Assembly (NCBI GenBank): GCA_003194525.1
Contig: NBIV01000056.1
Location: forward strand, 62,001 to 126,000
Length of the DNA stretch: 64,000 nucleotides
Direction: 5' to 3'
DNA from: Gracilariopsis chorda
Taxonomy: Eukaryota > Rhodophyta > Florideophyceae > Gracilariales > Gracilariaceae
Numbering within the stretch: the first letter of the stretch is position 1; every line of letters begins with the position of its first letter. The notes beneath the pieces are model-generated. The model saw nothing but the letters and a program-made list of their open reading frames with translations. It had not been told where the DNA came from and searched no databases. The position numbers and the translations under genes are program-made. Positions 53,546 to 64,000 of this stretch are shown one piece after another.

Positions 53546-54219
53546 CTAGAGCTGAATCTACAATTCAGTTGACAATTGGCTGCAGTATGTGGCATGAACC
53601 ACCAATGTAGAGTAATTTTAGTTAGTTGTTTGTATTATTTTACAACCATTTCTGGGATGTTTAGTACTTAAGGCAGCGGCGAGTTGCAGTGGCGGTAGTA
53701 AACTTTCCCCAACAAGAGACCCTAACCTATGAAATTGGCTCTAGATCTCGCCGCTTTCGAGTGTTCTCTACTCCTCATTAGAAAAACGTACCGTAGCCTA
53801 CGGAAAGCCCATCATCTTTTCACGTCTAAAGAACTCCAGGATTGGGACTCTCATTCCAATCGTTTTAGTGGTCCACGTTGTATGAAGGTTACTCACTGGA
53901 ACTTTCATTTATCTCCGTCACCACTCTCGTAAATCAGGTTGCTCTTTCTTTCTTCGCTTTACAGGCCGGCTTTCCGGATGCCCACGGCCCTTGTTTGCAC
54001 ATGCCACTTACTTATAAACCTTAACTCTCTCGAGGACACCCACTTGCACAAACAGCTCCCGCAGATACCTGATTCTTGTCTCAATCTTCCTGCGCAATTT
54101 GCGACACGTGGCTCCTGCTTTACAACCCAACATAATTGTGCCACCTCTAGGTGAGGCCTACCCAGCTTGGTTTAATTCTAACGCAGAAGGGACGTAAACG
54201 TTTTTCGGTGTTCTGCCGC
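53546..54219. other. Spacer, nothing recognised
   Basis: Short frames without domains. Confidence 0.35.
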
Positions 54220-54926
54220 TCACGGGCATTGCACTAGAGTTCTCTTGCGCTCTTCAGTACTTAAAACCTCCTCTATAGTCCGCTGTAACTCACTAAAAGA
54301 GAGCTGATGACGTTGTTCTTGCAATTCGATAAGTTTTTCAGTAACAACGTGTGAGAAAGCTTTGCTCTTTTCCTGGAGCGTGACATGGGTGATTTGGTAA
54401 TAGCACTTACTGCATCCATCGAACACACTGCCGGTGGACTATGTCTGGCGTTATCCATTTCCAGTTCATGCATCTGCTCGAAAAATTCAGTGGTGGTATA
54501 GAGATCTTCATCGTCTTCATCACCTCCAGATTGACTGAGCTTAGATATGAAAGAAGAGTACTCCTGCTTTATTGGAGTAAACTGCTCATGCCAACCGTTT
54601 TCAGTGCTTAATATATTGTGCTCCACCTTGCCAAGCATTGTGGTTTCAGAAAAAACTTTTTTCAAACGCTTTCGCTGCTTTTTCGTATCAACGGAACATG
54701 GCTTAGGTCTCATTGTACAAATACTATTGACCGTCTTGTCACTACAATTCTGAGATTCTATTCCTTTTTTTCTTTCTTTGACCGTGATGGGCACGGGCTT
54801 GGGCGTGGTCGGATCACCCTGCAGAGAAATAGAATCTGCTTTTCCATGTTCGGAAGACAACGTAGCTTTCGGAGGTAGCAGCAGGAAGCGTTGATGGAGT
54901 TTGTCACAATGTCTGATGTGACACAA
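54220..54926 (-). pseudogene. Unrecognised charged protein, frameshifted
   Basis: The frame from 54926 is Lys/Ser/Glu-rich with an acidic stretch (GGDEDDEDLYTTTEFFEQM). Near 54370 it shifts into another frame that ends at 54220 with a coiled-coil-like tail (KLIELQEQRHQLSFSELQ). The overall look, with basic patches, an acidic patch and a C-terminal helix, is like the tail of a transposon-borne DNA-binding protein, but I cannot name a family. Confidence 0.3.
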
Positions 54927-55188
54927 GACTTTTTAAAGCAATGTTAATGGCTGTTGATGGCTCTTCCATTACGAAAAATGTGTAGTAGACGGAGAGTCTG
55001 GGTATAGAACAGAAACGGTGGGTATGTTGCTCTGTTGGCCATGGGACTGTATGGAATTTATATCCCGGCGGTTACTATTGAGGGGTTTGGATTTTGGTTT
55101 CCTGGCAAAAAGATGGTCCATCACCGGTTTCTACATTCGCCCCAAAGTTTTCATCCTTTGGAAAATGTTTACGAGAAAGTTTAGGGGA

Positions 55189-55455
55189 TCATGGTGTCTT
55201 CCAGACGATCTGGGTAGGTCTTGGTGTAGAATGGGCCTTACATAAGGCATTCCTAGCGGTGTGCCCAAATCCCATAATATTCTTGCAATTTGTAAGTACA
55301 TGATTGGCTGACAAAGAACCACCGTGTTTTCGCCACATCCAGATTGTACCAGCCCGAGTGGTACTAGGTTCAGTAACCAAAACGAAGTTAGTCGGAGCTG
55401 CCGCACGTTCCGATGTTTTACTGGCGTGCATGGAGCGCCAGTTCTTCTCGAGCAT
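55189..55455 (-). pseudogene. Fragment with a possible MULE-type zinc knuckle
   Basis: The peptide contains LTNCKNIMGFGHTARNALC, which resembles the C-x2-C-x4-H-x4-C knuckle that ends many Mutator-family transposases, with Ile in place of the second Cys. It is on the same strand as the ORF at 54.2-54.9 kb, and the two could be parts of one dead element. The assignment is weak. Confidence 0.25.
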
Positions 55456-55764
55456 ACAATTGGCATTCCAGCAATCACGCCGGAGGGCTCATATCAATAA
55501 AAAACCGCCCCCTCGCCACTTTAAGTCTGAAGGGGGGAGAGCTAAGCAGCTGTTGCTTTCAGCGTTCATCCACCATTTCAACTCCATCTACTGCAGTTTG
55601 AAATTCTCCATAAAATACTGAAAAGTGGTTACTGTGGAAAAGAAATGTAGGAAAGGAACAAATTGCTTACTGCTACGAACGTTTGTGGTAACGAAAAAGA
55701 AGCTGCCCATCCAAGCGCTCCATAATAAAACAGCGATACAACTCATACTGGAGCTTTCATGTAG

Positions 55765-56106
55765 TGAATTCAGTAGGTGTACTTAGTTTCGGTTCATAAT
55801 AGTAGTATAGAATATCGGCAGCGGTCACGATTCTGATATGGGCGTACTCCAAATGGCTTTTGGGCGTGGAGTTTACGGAGAACGAGGAACTTGACAAGTT
55901 GCAATGTGGCCCAGAACTAAGGCTTCATCCTAACCAAGAGGTCTGTATAGACGATTTTTCTTGGAGTGGGGATTCTATCTACGATTCTGCATGCTAGTTT
56001 TTAACTAGTTTACTCATTCCCAATAATTCTTTTCAACAGTACCTTTCATTTATGTTCTTCGTTTGCATCTAATACGTATCCGAGTTAACTGGACCTTATT
56101 CTACCA
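55765..56106 (-). repeat. 3' LTR of the gypsy element
   Basis: Begins tgaattcagtaggtgtactt. It shares with the right copy ggagtggggattctat, gcatgctagttt, taactagttt and tttcatttatgttcttc. Ends are approximate. Confidence 0.75.
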
Positions 56107-56938
56107 CTTTTCTTCTTTTGTGTTTTATGATTCGTTCTTAAATCATGAAATATTAATATATGGTTCACTATCCATTTTCAGAGAAATAAGTTGCCAATTG
56201 TCGTCATTTTTTCTTGTTGATGAGTAATTCTTCATCATTTTAAAATTTTAAGATTGCATTTCCAACCATAGGTTACTAATTACCATCTCGTGGTATCTGA
56301 ATGTACATACAACTATCAGAAAGTGAAATTGAATTAAGAATTCTTCGTTTAAAAGTCCTGTTAGTACGGAATTATAGTTTTCAATCAGTGCAAGAGGCAT
56401 GGTTTTTTCTTCTTCATTAAAGAATTTTCCTTTAATTTGTATATAAGCTAAGCATATGTGACTCATTTCGTGCAGTGTGACGTCTTGAAGATAACGGTTC
56501 TGTAGTTTTGGTCATAAATGATTTTTAATATGGTTCCCTGAGACCCATAAGAATCGGTATTCTTGAATACGATATACATTCATAACATGTTCGTAATGAA
56601 AGGCATCCTAGCTTTTTCATATTTTAAGCTTAGTTAGGTAGGTATGCGCTTGTATTATTTCCTTTTCTATTATTTCTAGTTCTAACTTTATAACTATCTA
56701 ATAAGCTTTTCGTGATACCTGTATCATGCTCATGGAGCCATCTGTGTTCGTACTATTTGCTGCATTTGCGTAGAAGATATTGAACTTCATGGTTTATTGT
56801 TCTATGTCCCGTAGTGTACGATGGATCTGTATTTTCTTTGTGTATGAATCGCTGAATATCCACTTTCTTCTTGCTGGTAGAACTACTAATAACCTCCTAT
56901 AGTAATGATGTGGGGAAATTGTGGTGTAGCAACTTATA

Positions 56939-59433
56939 TTAATCCGGAAGTTCAAGTTCATAGGATGCCTGTAACATATTATGAGTTAGGATTTTGAATG
57001 GTTCTATAAACCTTGGTGTGACCATTTTTGATCTGGTTTTAGGTATGATCAGATCCTTTTTAGATACGAAAACATAATATCCCATGCAAAAATGTATATC
57101 TTTTCTTTTAGGATTGTAATTGTCTGTGCTTCTTGTATTTGCTACTTCCATTGCAGATTGCAATCTCGCTTGGTCATTTTATTCGTTTAGATACTTAATT
57201 GATGTGTCATCTTGTTCTTTACTGTGATCAATGTATAGAATATTGTTCATTATTGTTGGATGTTGCTAATACTCTGAAGCCAATGGATTATATACTATGG
57301 TACTATTTAAGCAGTTATTGTAGGCAGATTTAGGACCTGTGAAATACTTTATCCAGCCTCTTTGAGTATGAGGTACATAGAAGCGTACCATTTCTTCTAA
57401 TGTTCTAAACATATGTATTGTTTTTCATCAGTTTGGGGATGAAATGAAGTTGATAGGTTTAGGTTGATTTTTAGAAGTTTCATTAAAGTATCCCATCATC
57501 TACTGGAAAATAGGTTATATCTACCTGATATTATGACGCTTGGAAGCCAACTGTGTCTGTATATTTTTTTGTAGAATACATTTTCTATGTCTGTTGCTTT
57601 ACTTCTTTCATCGAGAGTAATAAAACGTACTCTTTTAGAGAGTCTGTCTGCAATAGCTAGTATTCCAGTATAATTTTCTTTTTTTACGGAACCAAATATA
57701 AAGTCGATGGATATCACTTCCCATTTTCGTGTCAAAGATAGAAATCTCTGTAGCAGTCCTTGCATGGCTTTGTTCATTGATTTTGCCTTTTGACATTTTC
57801 AACATTCAGATAAATATATATTTTTTTAGTTGCCTTTCATTGTTTTCCAAAAATACTTTTCTGTGAATAATAAAGGATTTTTTTCAGATATGATCTACGT
57901 CTTCCTTGTAGGGAGCAACGATTATCGTGAAGGATGGTCTTTCGCATTTTTCGTTGTCCTATGCATAAGCGATTTTCGAAGTATAATCGTTTTCCCATTC
58001 GTTTATATGGTTCTTCTTGATGTTCAACTATCTGCGAAAATGCTAGGCCATTCTGGTATGCGTTTCCTAGTTCTTTCAGCGTATCCTCGGATACCATTAT
58101 TGTCGTTGTACTTAGGAGTGGTTTAATGATGTGAGAGAAGATTTTATGGACGTTCATATTCTTTCCTGAAAGCGCATTTCCCACTTGGTTCTCCATGCCA
58201 TCCATGTATAAAATTGGGTACTCAAACTCTTGCATGAATTCGACCCCTTTTGCTTGCTTTCTTGATAACGTTATTTGTGTTTCTAAGTACTATAGCGGGT
58301 AATGGTCAGTTAGAATTGTAGAACTACCACAATGCAAGTATGATCTTCATATTGTCAGTGCAAATAGAATAGCTAGGACTTCTTTTTCTGCTCTACAGTA
58401 TACCTGTCCTGCTTCGTTAAGTTTCTTAGAAGCCTATTCTATCGGTCTTTTTCTTTTCTTCTCTGCTTGAGTTCATACTGCCCCAAACCCTGTCGACGAC
58501 GCATCTCTGGTTACTTCGTATAGGAACGTATGATCTGCCAATTTTAATAAAGAAGCGTGTACTAGTTCAATTTTCGGTATATCAAATGCGTTTTGTTGAT
58601 CATTTTTCCCTAAGTAGTCATTTTTCTGTTTTGTGAGGTCTGTTCATGGATGGTTTATGATTGAAAAGTCTTTAACAACCTTCCTGTAGTATATGCAGAA
58701 GTCAAGAATTCTTTGAACATCTGTGACTGGTTCCAGTATTGGCCTTTTGGTTTTGGCATCAATCTTTATATTATTCTCTTTAGTTCATTCTGTGGTTCTG
58801 ATATGACCGAGATATTCTACTTCCTGTTCCATAAACTTACATCTATAAAATTTGCTATAGAGCTATGTTTTCCAAGTATGTCTAACACACGTCTTATTTG
58901 TTTTAAGTGGTCGTCCTTTGTTGTCCTGTAATTCAATATGTTATCCAGGTAGACCTCTACGAACTCGTCCAAAATGGTCTAAAAGTAGTATTCATTAGGG
59001 TTTGGAAACAACCAAACGCACCTGTTATTCCAAACGGTGAAACAAGGTATTCGAATTGTCCTTGTCTTGTACGAAATGCTGTTTTAGGTATATCTTCTTC
59101 TTCTATTATGATTTGGTTATATCCTGATCTAAAATCGAGTGTAGTAAAATACTTCGGATTTCCTAATTGGTCCCATAATTTGTCTGTTTGAAAAAATGGT
59201 ACATGGATCTTTACCGTCTTTTTATTTACTGTTCTATATTTTACGCACATTCGAAGCAAACCATCCTTTTTTGTATTGAAGAGAACAGGGCTTCCCCATG
59301 GACTAATAATTTGTCTAGTAAATTCATGACGTAGTAAGAGGCCCAGTGGTTTTTTCATTTCTAGTTCTGGAAGAGATAGTTTGTAAATTATGTGCATCTT
59401 AGTTGTAGTATCTTCTTTTATTGTAATTTTCAT
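56939..59433 (-). pseudogene. Gypsy Pol pseudogene (RT, RNase H, integrase)
   Basis: Reverse transcriptase: SPWGSPVLFNTKKDGLLRMC, then LDFRSGYNQIIIEEEDIPKT and AFRTRQGQFEYLVSPFGIT at 58957-59433. After a frame change the catalytic box near 58930 reads YLDN instead of YLDD. The end of the RNase H region and the integrase zinc region occupy about 57837-58235. The integrase core is at 57496-57777 (WEVISIDFIFGS, ADRLSKRVRFITL). A C-terminal YYVFVSKKDLIIPK..RFIEPFKIL segment ends at 56939. Several frames are used, so no polyprotein can be made. Confidence 0.8.
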
Positions 59434-59930
59434 TTCTTTATTTCTTTTCGTTGATAATATTCTTGGTAGATGACCTAGGAATACATCACGGTATTCTTTA
59501 GATGGTTTGCTAGCTCATAATGTTTTGGTTCTAGCTCAATATTTTCTTTCTTTGTACTCTTCGTGTTATCCTTTTATTGTATTAGCATAAGGTATACATT
59601 ACTATTTCGCGTTCGTACGAGTTAGCAAACTGGTTCTTACTTAGCAGAACTTTAACTTGCGATCACTGCCTTTCGAAAGATTCTGCGTCCAGAATAAAGT
59701 TCTTACCATCAACACGAAGAAGTATGCAGTTTCTTTTCCAGTATGTATGTGGATTTTATTGGTTTAGCAAAGATTGTGTTAGAATAATATCATATGCTAT
59801 CAAATCTACTATGAAAAGAATTTCGCTAAACTTAGCTTGTCCTCTATCGGTGGATAGCATTTCGAAACATTGGTCCATTGAGAAGAATGTTCCATCTCAT
59901 ACGTTTGCTCTCATACTACTCGATTTCCAT

Positions 59931-60010
59931 TTTTCCAAAGTGCCATCTGGGGCTTGCTATTGGTTGGCACTTAACGCCAAACTGTGCCATGCACTAGTTT
60001 TTTCCTTAAG
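59931..60010 (+). repeat. 80-bp direct repeat, copy 1
   Basis: Contains ggcttgctattggttggcac and ttaacgccaa; its partner is at 61274-61352. Confidence 0.7.
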
Positions 60011-60299
60011 TGGATCAGCATAGTTCTTTGAGATACAGATCTCTTCACAACTACTATTGAATAAGATGCCAGAACTCTAAAATGTATCCAATGCTATACA
60101 GTTCTCCTTGGAAACAATTAGATTATTCTTTTCAGGCTTATGATCTAATGGTCGTCACACAATCGTATTTAGCTTTCTACTTTGTAGTTGTTTTTTATTG
60201 TTTTTATGCTTTATGTTGTTTAGTACTGTACATATGTGATGGATTCGACTGCAGTGGTCTTTTCGCAACCCAGAATTTCCAGTTTTTTGGGTAATAAAT

Positions 60300-61929
60300 G
60301 ATTTTAAGCTTCTAAGGATGGCGTACTTGCTTATGACATTTAAAGCATAAGTTCTATCTCATATGGTTCTCTCTCTCTGCACTACTAAGATTATTTCAGT
60401 TGCTGTTTTGTCGAGTACTTCCTATTGCCATCGGTGTTGGTTTTTCTATATTATCGCGTCTGGATTTGTTTCCTCATTCCGAACGGTAACCATAATTAAA
60501 TCTATTAGATTTATACATTGCAAACCTTCTGTCTGCATTCTTCATGCCTTTTTCTAAATCATTCGGCTCTTATGTTTCAAGCTCGATATGAATATGATAT
60601 TTCAATCCTTTGCAGTACAAAAATAACTAATCTTTTATAGACATCTTTGGAACTTGGAATATACAGTTAGTGAGTTGTTTACTGCATAAGATAACAGAGA
60701 TGACGTTCCCCATTTGCTTTAGGTTTGATAATGTTTCTCGTGCATTAATTCTGTATTTGCGGATTCAAATTATTCTAGTACTCTTCTTCGGAACTCATCG
60801 AAGGTAATAATATTGTTTTCATTGTTTTTCTTTATGAGCTCCCATCATTCTAGCGCTTGTTCACTCATAACGCTTATGGGATACTTAGTTTTTCTATCTT
60901 CATTTCCTATTTCATTCATGATGGAGAAGATATTTTCTATCAATTCCATCCACGACCGTGCGTATTCAAGTGAGAATGTTTTTGGTTTTTTCTAGTGTAA
61001 TTATACTACATCGAGTATTGTTTTGAAATAATAGAGTCTTTAAGTGGTTGATTAATTCCATTACCTGATTTTCTTGTTGAGCGAAAATATTAACTCCGTT
61101 CTGTAGTTCTATCATCTCATTTTCTAAATTTTGCAGGACATGCATTTGCCCTTGTAACATGTATCGTATTCTACTAATATATATATGACTATAAGTTTTG
61201 TACATACTTGGGTTTTCCCATTTCTTTGGTTAGAAAACAGGAACATGCAGTTTTATAAATAATGATCTCCTTCCTTTCCAAGATGTTATCTAGGGCTTGC
61301 TATTGGTTCGCACTTAACACCAACCTATGGCGTGCACTGGTTTTTTAGTGGTTGGCTAAAGTAATTGCAACATATTTGAGTAGTGTAGAACGCAGAAATA
61401 AATATATTTTGCTTATACAGATGTACTTCTAAAGTGTCTAAATAAATAATTTCTTAAAGGTTTGATAATGTCCTTGATGACACAAACCGGTGGCAAGGCA
61501 CCGATGGTTTTGGTCCATGGGGGTCCTTTTTGAAATTTGCATGGGGGCACGATACAGTTGTGCCACACGCTTATGCCTATCAATGTGCTCAAGCGTGCTC
61601 AAAAATGCGTAAAAGTCAAAGGTAGTGTTCGACAAGCACCGACAGTACTCGCAGTGAAACGTAAATTTCAAAGACATAAATAATGATATATAGTTTGCCT
61701 GCGAGTTTTCATGCTTCTCTCACGTTGACTTCGATTTCGTCTTCTTATAATAGTTGCAATCGTTGATCTTCTCTTTCCTTGGTATCGCTATTTCCTCTAT
61801 TGACACTTCTTCAAAGTGCGAATCGTCGTCCTCATAAATGTCTTCTTGTACTGCTCCCTGCGACGGCAGTAATTCGAATTGTTCGATAATCTCCTGCAGA
61901 TTTTGATCTTTTTCTTTCTTGTCCATCAC
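60300..61929 (-). pseudogene. Gypsy Gag pseudogene
   Basis: The N-terminus at 61929-61720 is acidic (MMDKKEKDQNLQEIIEQFEL). A coiled segment is at 61205-60966. The retrotrans-gag core near 60.8-60.95 kb (SWMELIENIFSIMNEIGNED, then ALE-stop-WELIKKN) has TGA at the first of the paired tryptophans. A zinc-knuckle trace LCFKCHKQ..HP sits near 60340. About 450 bp of unrelated sequence separates the N-terminus from the coiled segment (see the 61.27-61.70 kb finding). Confidence 0.6.
61274..61352 (+). repeat. 80-bp direct repeat, copy 2
   Basis: Contains ggcttgctattggttcgcac and ttaacaccaa, in the same orientation as copy 1 and 1.34 kb away. The two could be remains of a small element inserted twice in the gypsy copy. 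Confidence 0.7.
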
Positions 61930-61970
61930 TTAGAATAAAAGTTTGTTAGTATCGATGCTGTCATATGTCG

Positions 61971-62331
61971 TGAATGCAGTAGATGTACTTATTTTCGGAC
62001 TATGATAATAATATAGAATATAGACTACGGTCAGGATTGTGATATGGTCGGACTGGAAGTGGCTCTTGGATCTGGGGACAGGGCTCTGGAAGGGATTGCT
62101 GGGAACAATGGGTTTAGGAAGTTGCAAGCTGGCCCGGACTTCTGGCTTCGTCCGAAGCAAGAGGTCTTTCATAGACCATCTTCATTGGAGTGGGGATTCT
62201 ATATGCGATTTGGCATGCTAGTTTGTAACTAGTTTGCTCATTTCCCATAAAGCTGATCTACAATAACTTTCATTTATGTTCTTCACTGTCATATAATCTA
62301 CGTCTGCGAACTAATTAAACCTTCTTTTACA
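61971..62331 (-). repeat. 5' LTR of the gypsy element
   Basis: Begins tgaatgcagtagatgtactt and runs parallel to the left copy to about 62331, with many substitutions and a few short length differences. Gag begins about 40 bp to its left on the minus strand. Confidence 0.75.
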
Positions 62332-63162
62332 CTTCAAGTAGAAAATTACGTCAAATCAACAAGCCAAATAGCCTGTCTTGCATTGATACTGAAAGTATTT
62401 TCCCAAAAAAGTGACCAGCACAGCACGTCCAGAAACCAACAAACGTTATATGGCTTTTTTATATACCAGTACAATGGCCACATGATCAATTTGATCATCT
62501 GTTGGCGCCTGCATCTAGCAAGTATCGAAACACGTAGCGAACATTCAAACAAAACATTGAGCGGTAGCAAAAAAAAACGGGCAATTTGGATTTTGCAGCG
62601 CATCCGGCGAAAAACGCATGAGAAGGTAGCCCATAAGAAGAGAACTTGGAGATGAAAAGATCTTTGACATGACCACTTGGAGGGGTGATTACGGCTTTCA
62701 AGTTCCATGGAGTATCAGTGCATTATAACGAGATAATATGGTAACGCGGCATAAGGATATTGCTTATTTGAAATGAAAATTTTAAGTACCCCATGAAGGA
62801 GTATACTTGAGATGCAGTGTACATCCACCCCTCACGACATGTTTCAAGGAAACATTCGACATGTACCTTATCGGCCCCTGTTCTTGGCAGAGAATGACAT
62901 TCCTGACTTAAAGACATCACACAAAAGTATACTATTGCAACCAGACGAACCGGTGATGTGATTGAATCGAAAACGCTATATCTGGATCTCAATGATGATC
63001 AATAAAAGGCTGTGTATGGGATTCCGCCAAACCTGTATGATTTAAATCCACACTGTATAGTAGCGTCCTATTCAATTTTACTTTAGGGGGTCAAAAACCG
63101 ACAAGAGGCGAAGAGAAGTCATTTCGGGTTGGGTATACATACTGTATGCATTAAGGTTATTA
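62332..63162. other. AT-rich spacer, nothing recognised
   Basis: Short frames on both strands; none has a domain that I can identify. Confidence 0.35.
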
Positions 63163-63600
63163 ATGCGGCACTGGTGGAGAGGTCGCGCATTATTGCTCCA
63201 ATTGCTTAATTATGTAGAGCCACGGTCTCGATGGTCTTCCATATTTGGTTCCAACCGCTACCACCACCGCCCGTCACCAATACAACCACCCAACCTTCCT
63301 TTTCAGCTTTTTTCCTTTCCGTTTTTCTTCTTTTTCCCTTCCATGAGCGGTGCACGTCAGTCTCGCGTTACGTTCTTCTTCTTATTCTGTCTCATGGGGT
63401 TTATGGGTTTCTTTCTATTGGACTTGCAGCCTTCCAGTTTGTGGTCAGTTTCCAATTATTGGGGGCCCGCCAGGGCGAGGTTGCAGGTTATGCGCTCCGT
63501 TCTAAAACCTCTCATTATTAAATCCCTTCGCTTTTATCATTGTTCCGCTTCGCCGGGAGTGATTGACACTTTGATTCTCCATGAAGTGCTGGATATCTGA
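63163..63600 (+). CDS. Open frame with one hydrophobic segment, unrecognised
   Basis: 145 codons, but the sequence before the Met at about 63343 (MSGARQSRV) is His/Pro/Phe-rich from a pyrimidine-rich stretch and looks like leader. From that Met, an 86-residue peptide has a hydrophobic segment (VTFFFLFCLMGFMGFFLLDL) and a basic tail. It could be a small membrane protein or chance. Nothing downstream to 64000 is recognised. Confidence 0.25.
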   Translation: MRHWWRGRALLLQLLNYVEPRSRWSSIFGSNRYHHRPSPIQPPNLPFQLFSFPFFFFFPSMSGARQSRVTFFFLFCLMGFMGFFLLDLQPSSLWSVSNYWGPARARLQVMRSVLKPLIIKSLRFYHCSASPGVIDTLILHEVLDI

Positions 63601-64000
63601 AGGGGATAACTGTTGAACTGATTATTTTACCGAAAGGGTCGGCATTGGGCATTATTTGTGGTGCCCATACAAACTTTGGCCTACTGCCATTTTGATTTGG
63701 ACACGTAGAACATGGTAGAGTGCTTTGGAGGCTGGCTTCAGTTTTAGTTGTGACCTACACATTGTTGGATGACTTCTTGTTAGTTTTTCTTACTACATTC
63801 ACACCAATTGCTGGGATGGTTTGTACTCAGCGTGCCTACTCACTCGCCGCCACCCCCGTAAACCTTCCTCAACCAAGAGGTTATGGCTCTAGAGTTTGTG
63901 GCCTTCCCAATTTTTCTACTCCTCCAAGGGGAGATACTCCATTGCCCAAGGTTGTCTAACAACCTTTGCAAAACTAATGGGACCCATCATTGTGAGTGTT

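Larger units (their letters stand above)
55765..62331 (-). mobile_element. Old Ty3/gypsy LTR retrotransposon
   Basis: Two diverged LTRs (55765-56106 and 61971-62331) flank a minus-strand Gag-Pol with the order gag, reverse transcriptase, RNase H region, integrase and C-terminal domain, which is the Ty3/gypsy order. The whole unit is about 6.6 kb and AT-rich. Stops, frameshifts and the clear divergence of the LTRs indicate an old, inactive copy. A clean target duplication could not be read. Confidence 0.8.

Overview
This is eukaryotic nuclear DNA. It has long mostly single-exon genes, one clear short GT-AG intron, a class II tRNA-free tRNA-Phe gene, no operons, and large blocks of decayed eukaryotic transposons. 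Plastid-directed proteins (a CrtISO-type carotenoid isomerase, a YlmH-type S4 protein, a NUMOD3 protein) sit beside Vps11, a VAP/MSP protein, mitochondrial FAD glycerol-3-phosphate dehydrogenase, an R2R3-type MYB and a divergent bHLH. Compact intron-poor genes separated by transposon islands best fit a multicellular red alga (Florideophyceae, Chondrus/Gracilaria-like). That assignment is inference, because no rRNA or organellar marker is present.

Layout. 0-3.3 kb: an LTR-retrotransposon gag gene (minus strand) and its noncoding leader. 3.8-4.2 kb: a 68-bp tandem repeat. 4.4-9.3 kb: a decayed autonomous Helitron (Rep plus Pif1-like helicase). 9.4-11.0 kb: a 1.58-kb Tc1-like DD34E element with two transposase-site-like repeats per end. 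11.1-14.0 kb: a shredded WD40 gene, probably the C-terminal part of a STAND/NB-ARC-type protein. 14.2-16.1 kb: a piggyBac-like element with palindromic subterminal repeats. 16.5-41.5 kb: the gene-rich core, containing a methyltransferase-like secretory protein, CRTISO, the S4 protein, bHLH, a small acidic ORF, the NUMOD3 protein, VAP, VPS11, MYB, tRNA-Phe(GAA) and mitochondrial GPD2. 41.5-45.7 kb: a zinc-finger-like exon, a palindrome-bearing MITE cluster, one copy of a dispersed repeat, and LTR-like relics. 46.2-52.5 kb: a decayed FAR1/MULE transposase in frame with a C48 (Ulp1-like) peptidase, split by an intact 2.2-kb pogo-like element. 53.2-53.5 kb: the second, inverted copy of the dispersed repeat. 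54.2-55.5 kb: unrecognised ORF debris. 55.8-62.3 kb: an old Ty3/gypsy element with two diverged LTRs. 62.3-64.0 kb: unrecognised.

Functionally the core genes are housekeeping. Three gene pairs are head-to-head over short shared promoters: CRTISO with the S4 protein (both predicted plastid), VAP with VPS11 (both endomembrane), and the small ORF with the NUMOD3 protein. The flanks record repeated transposon invasion. Three elements have exact ends and target duplications that can be read directly: Tc1-like 9418-10993 (TA), piggyBac-like 14217-16078 (ATAT), and pogo-like 49844-52057 (TA). The pogo element is the only one with an undamaged transposase gene.
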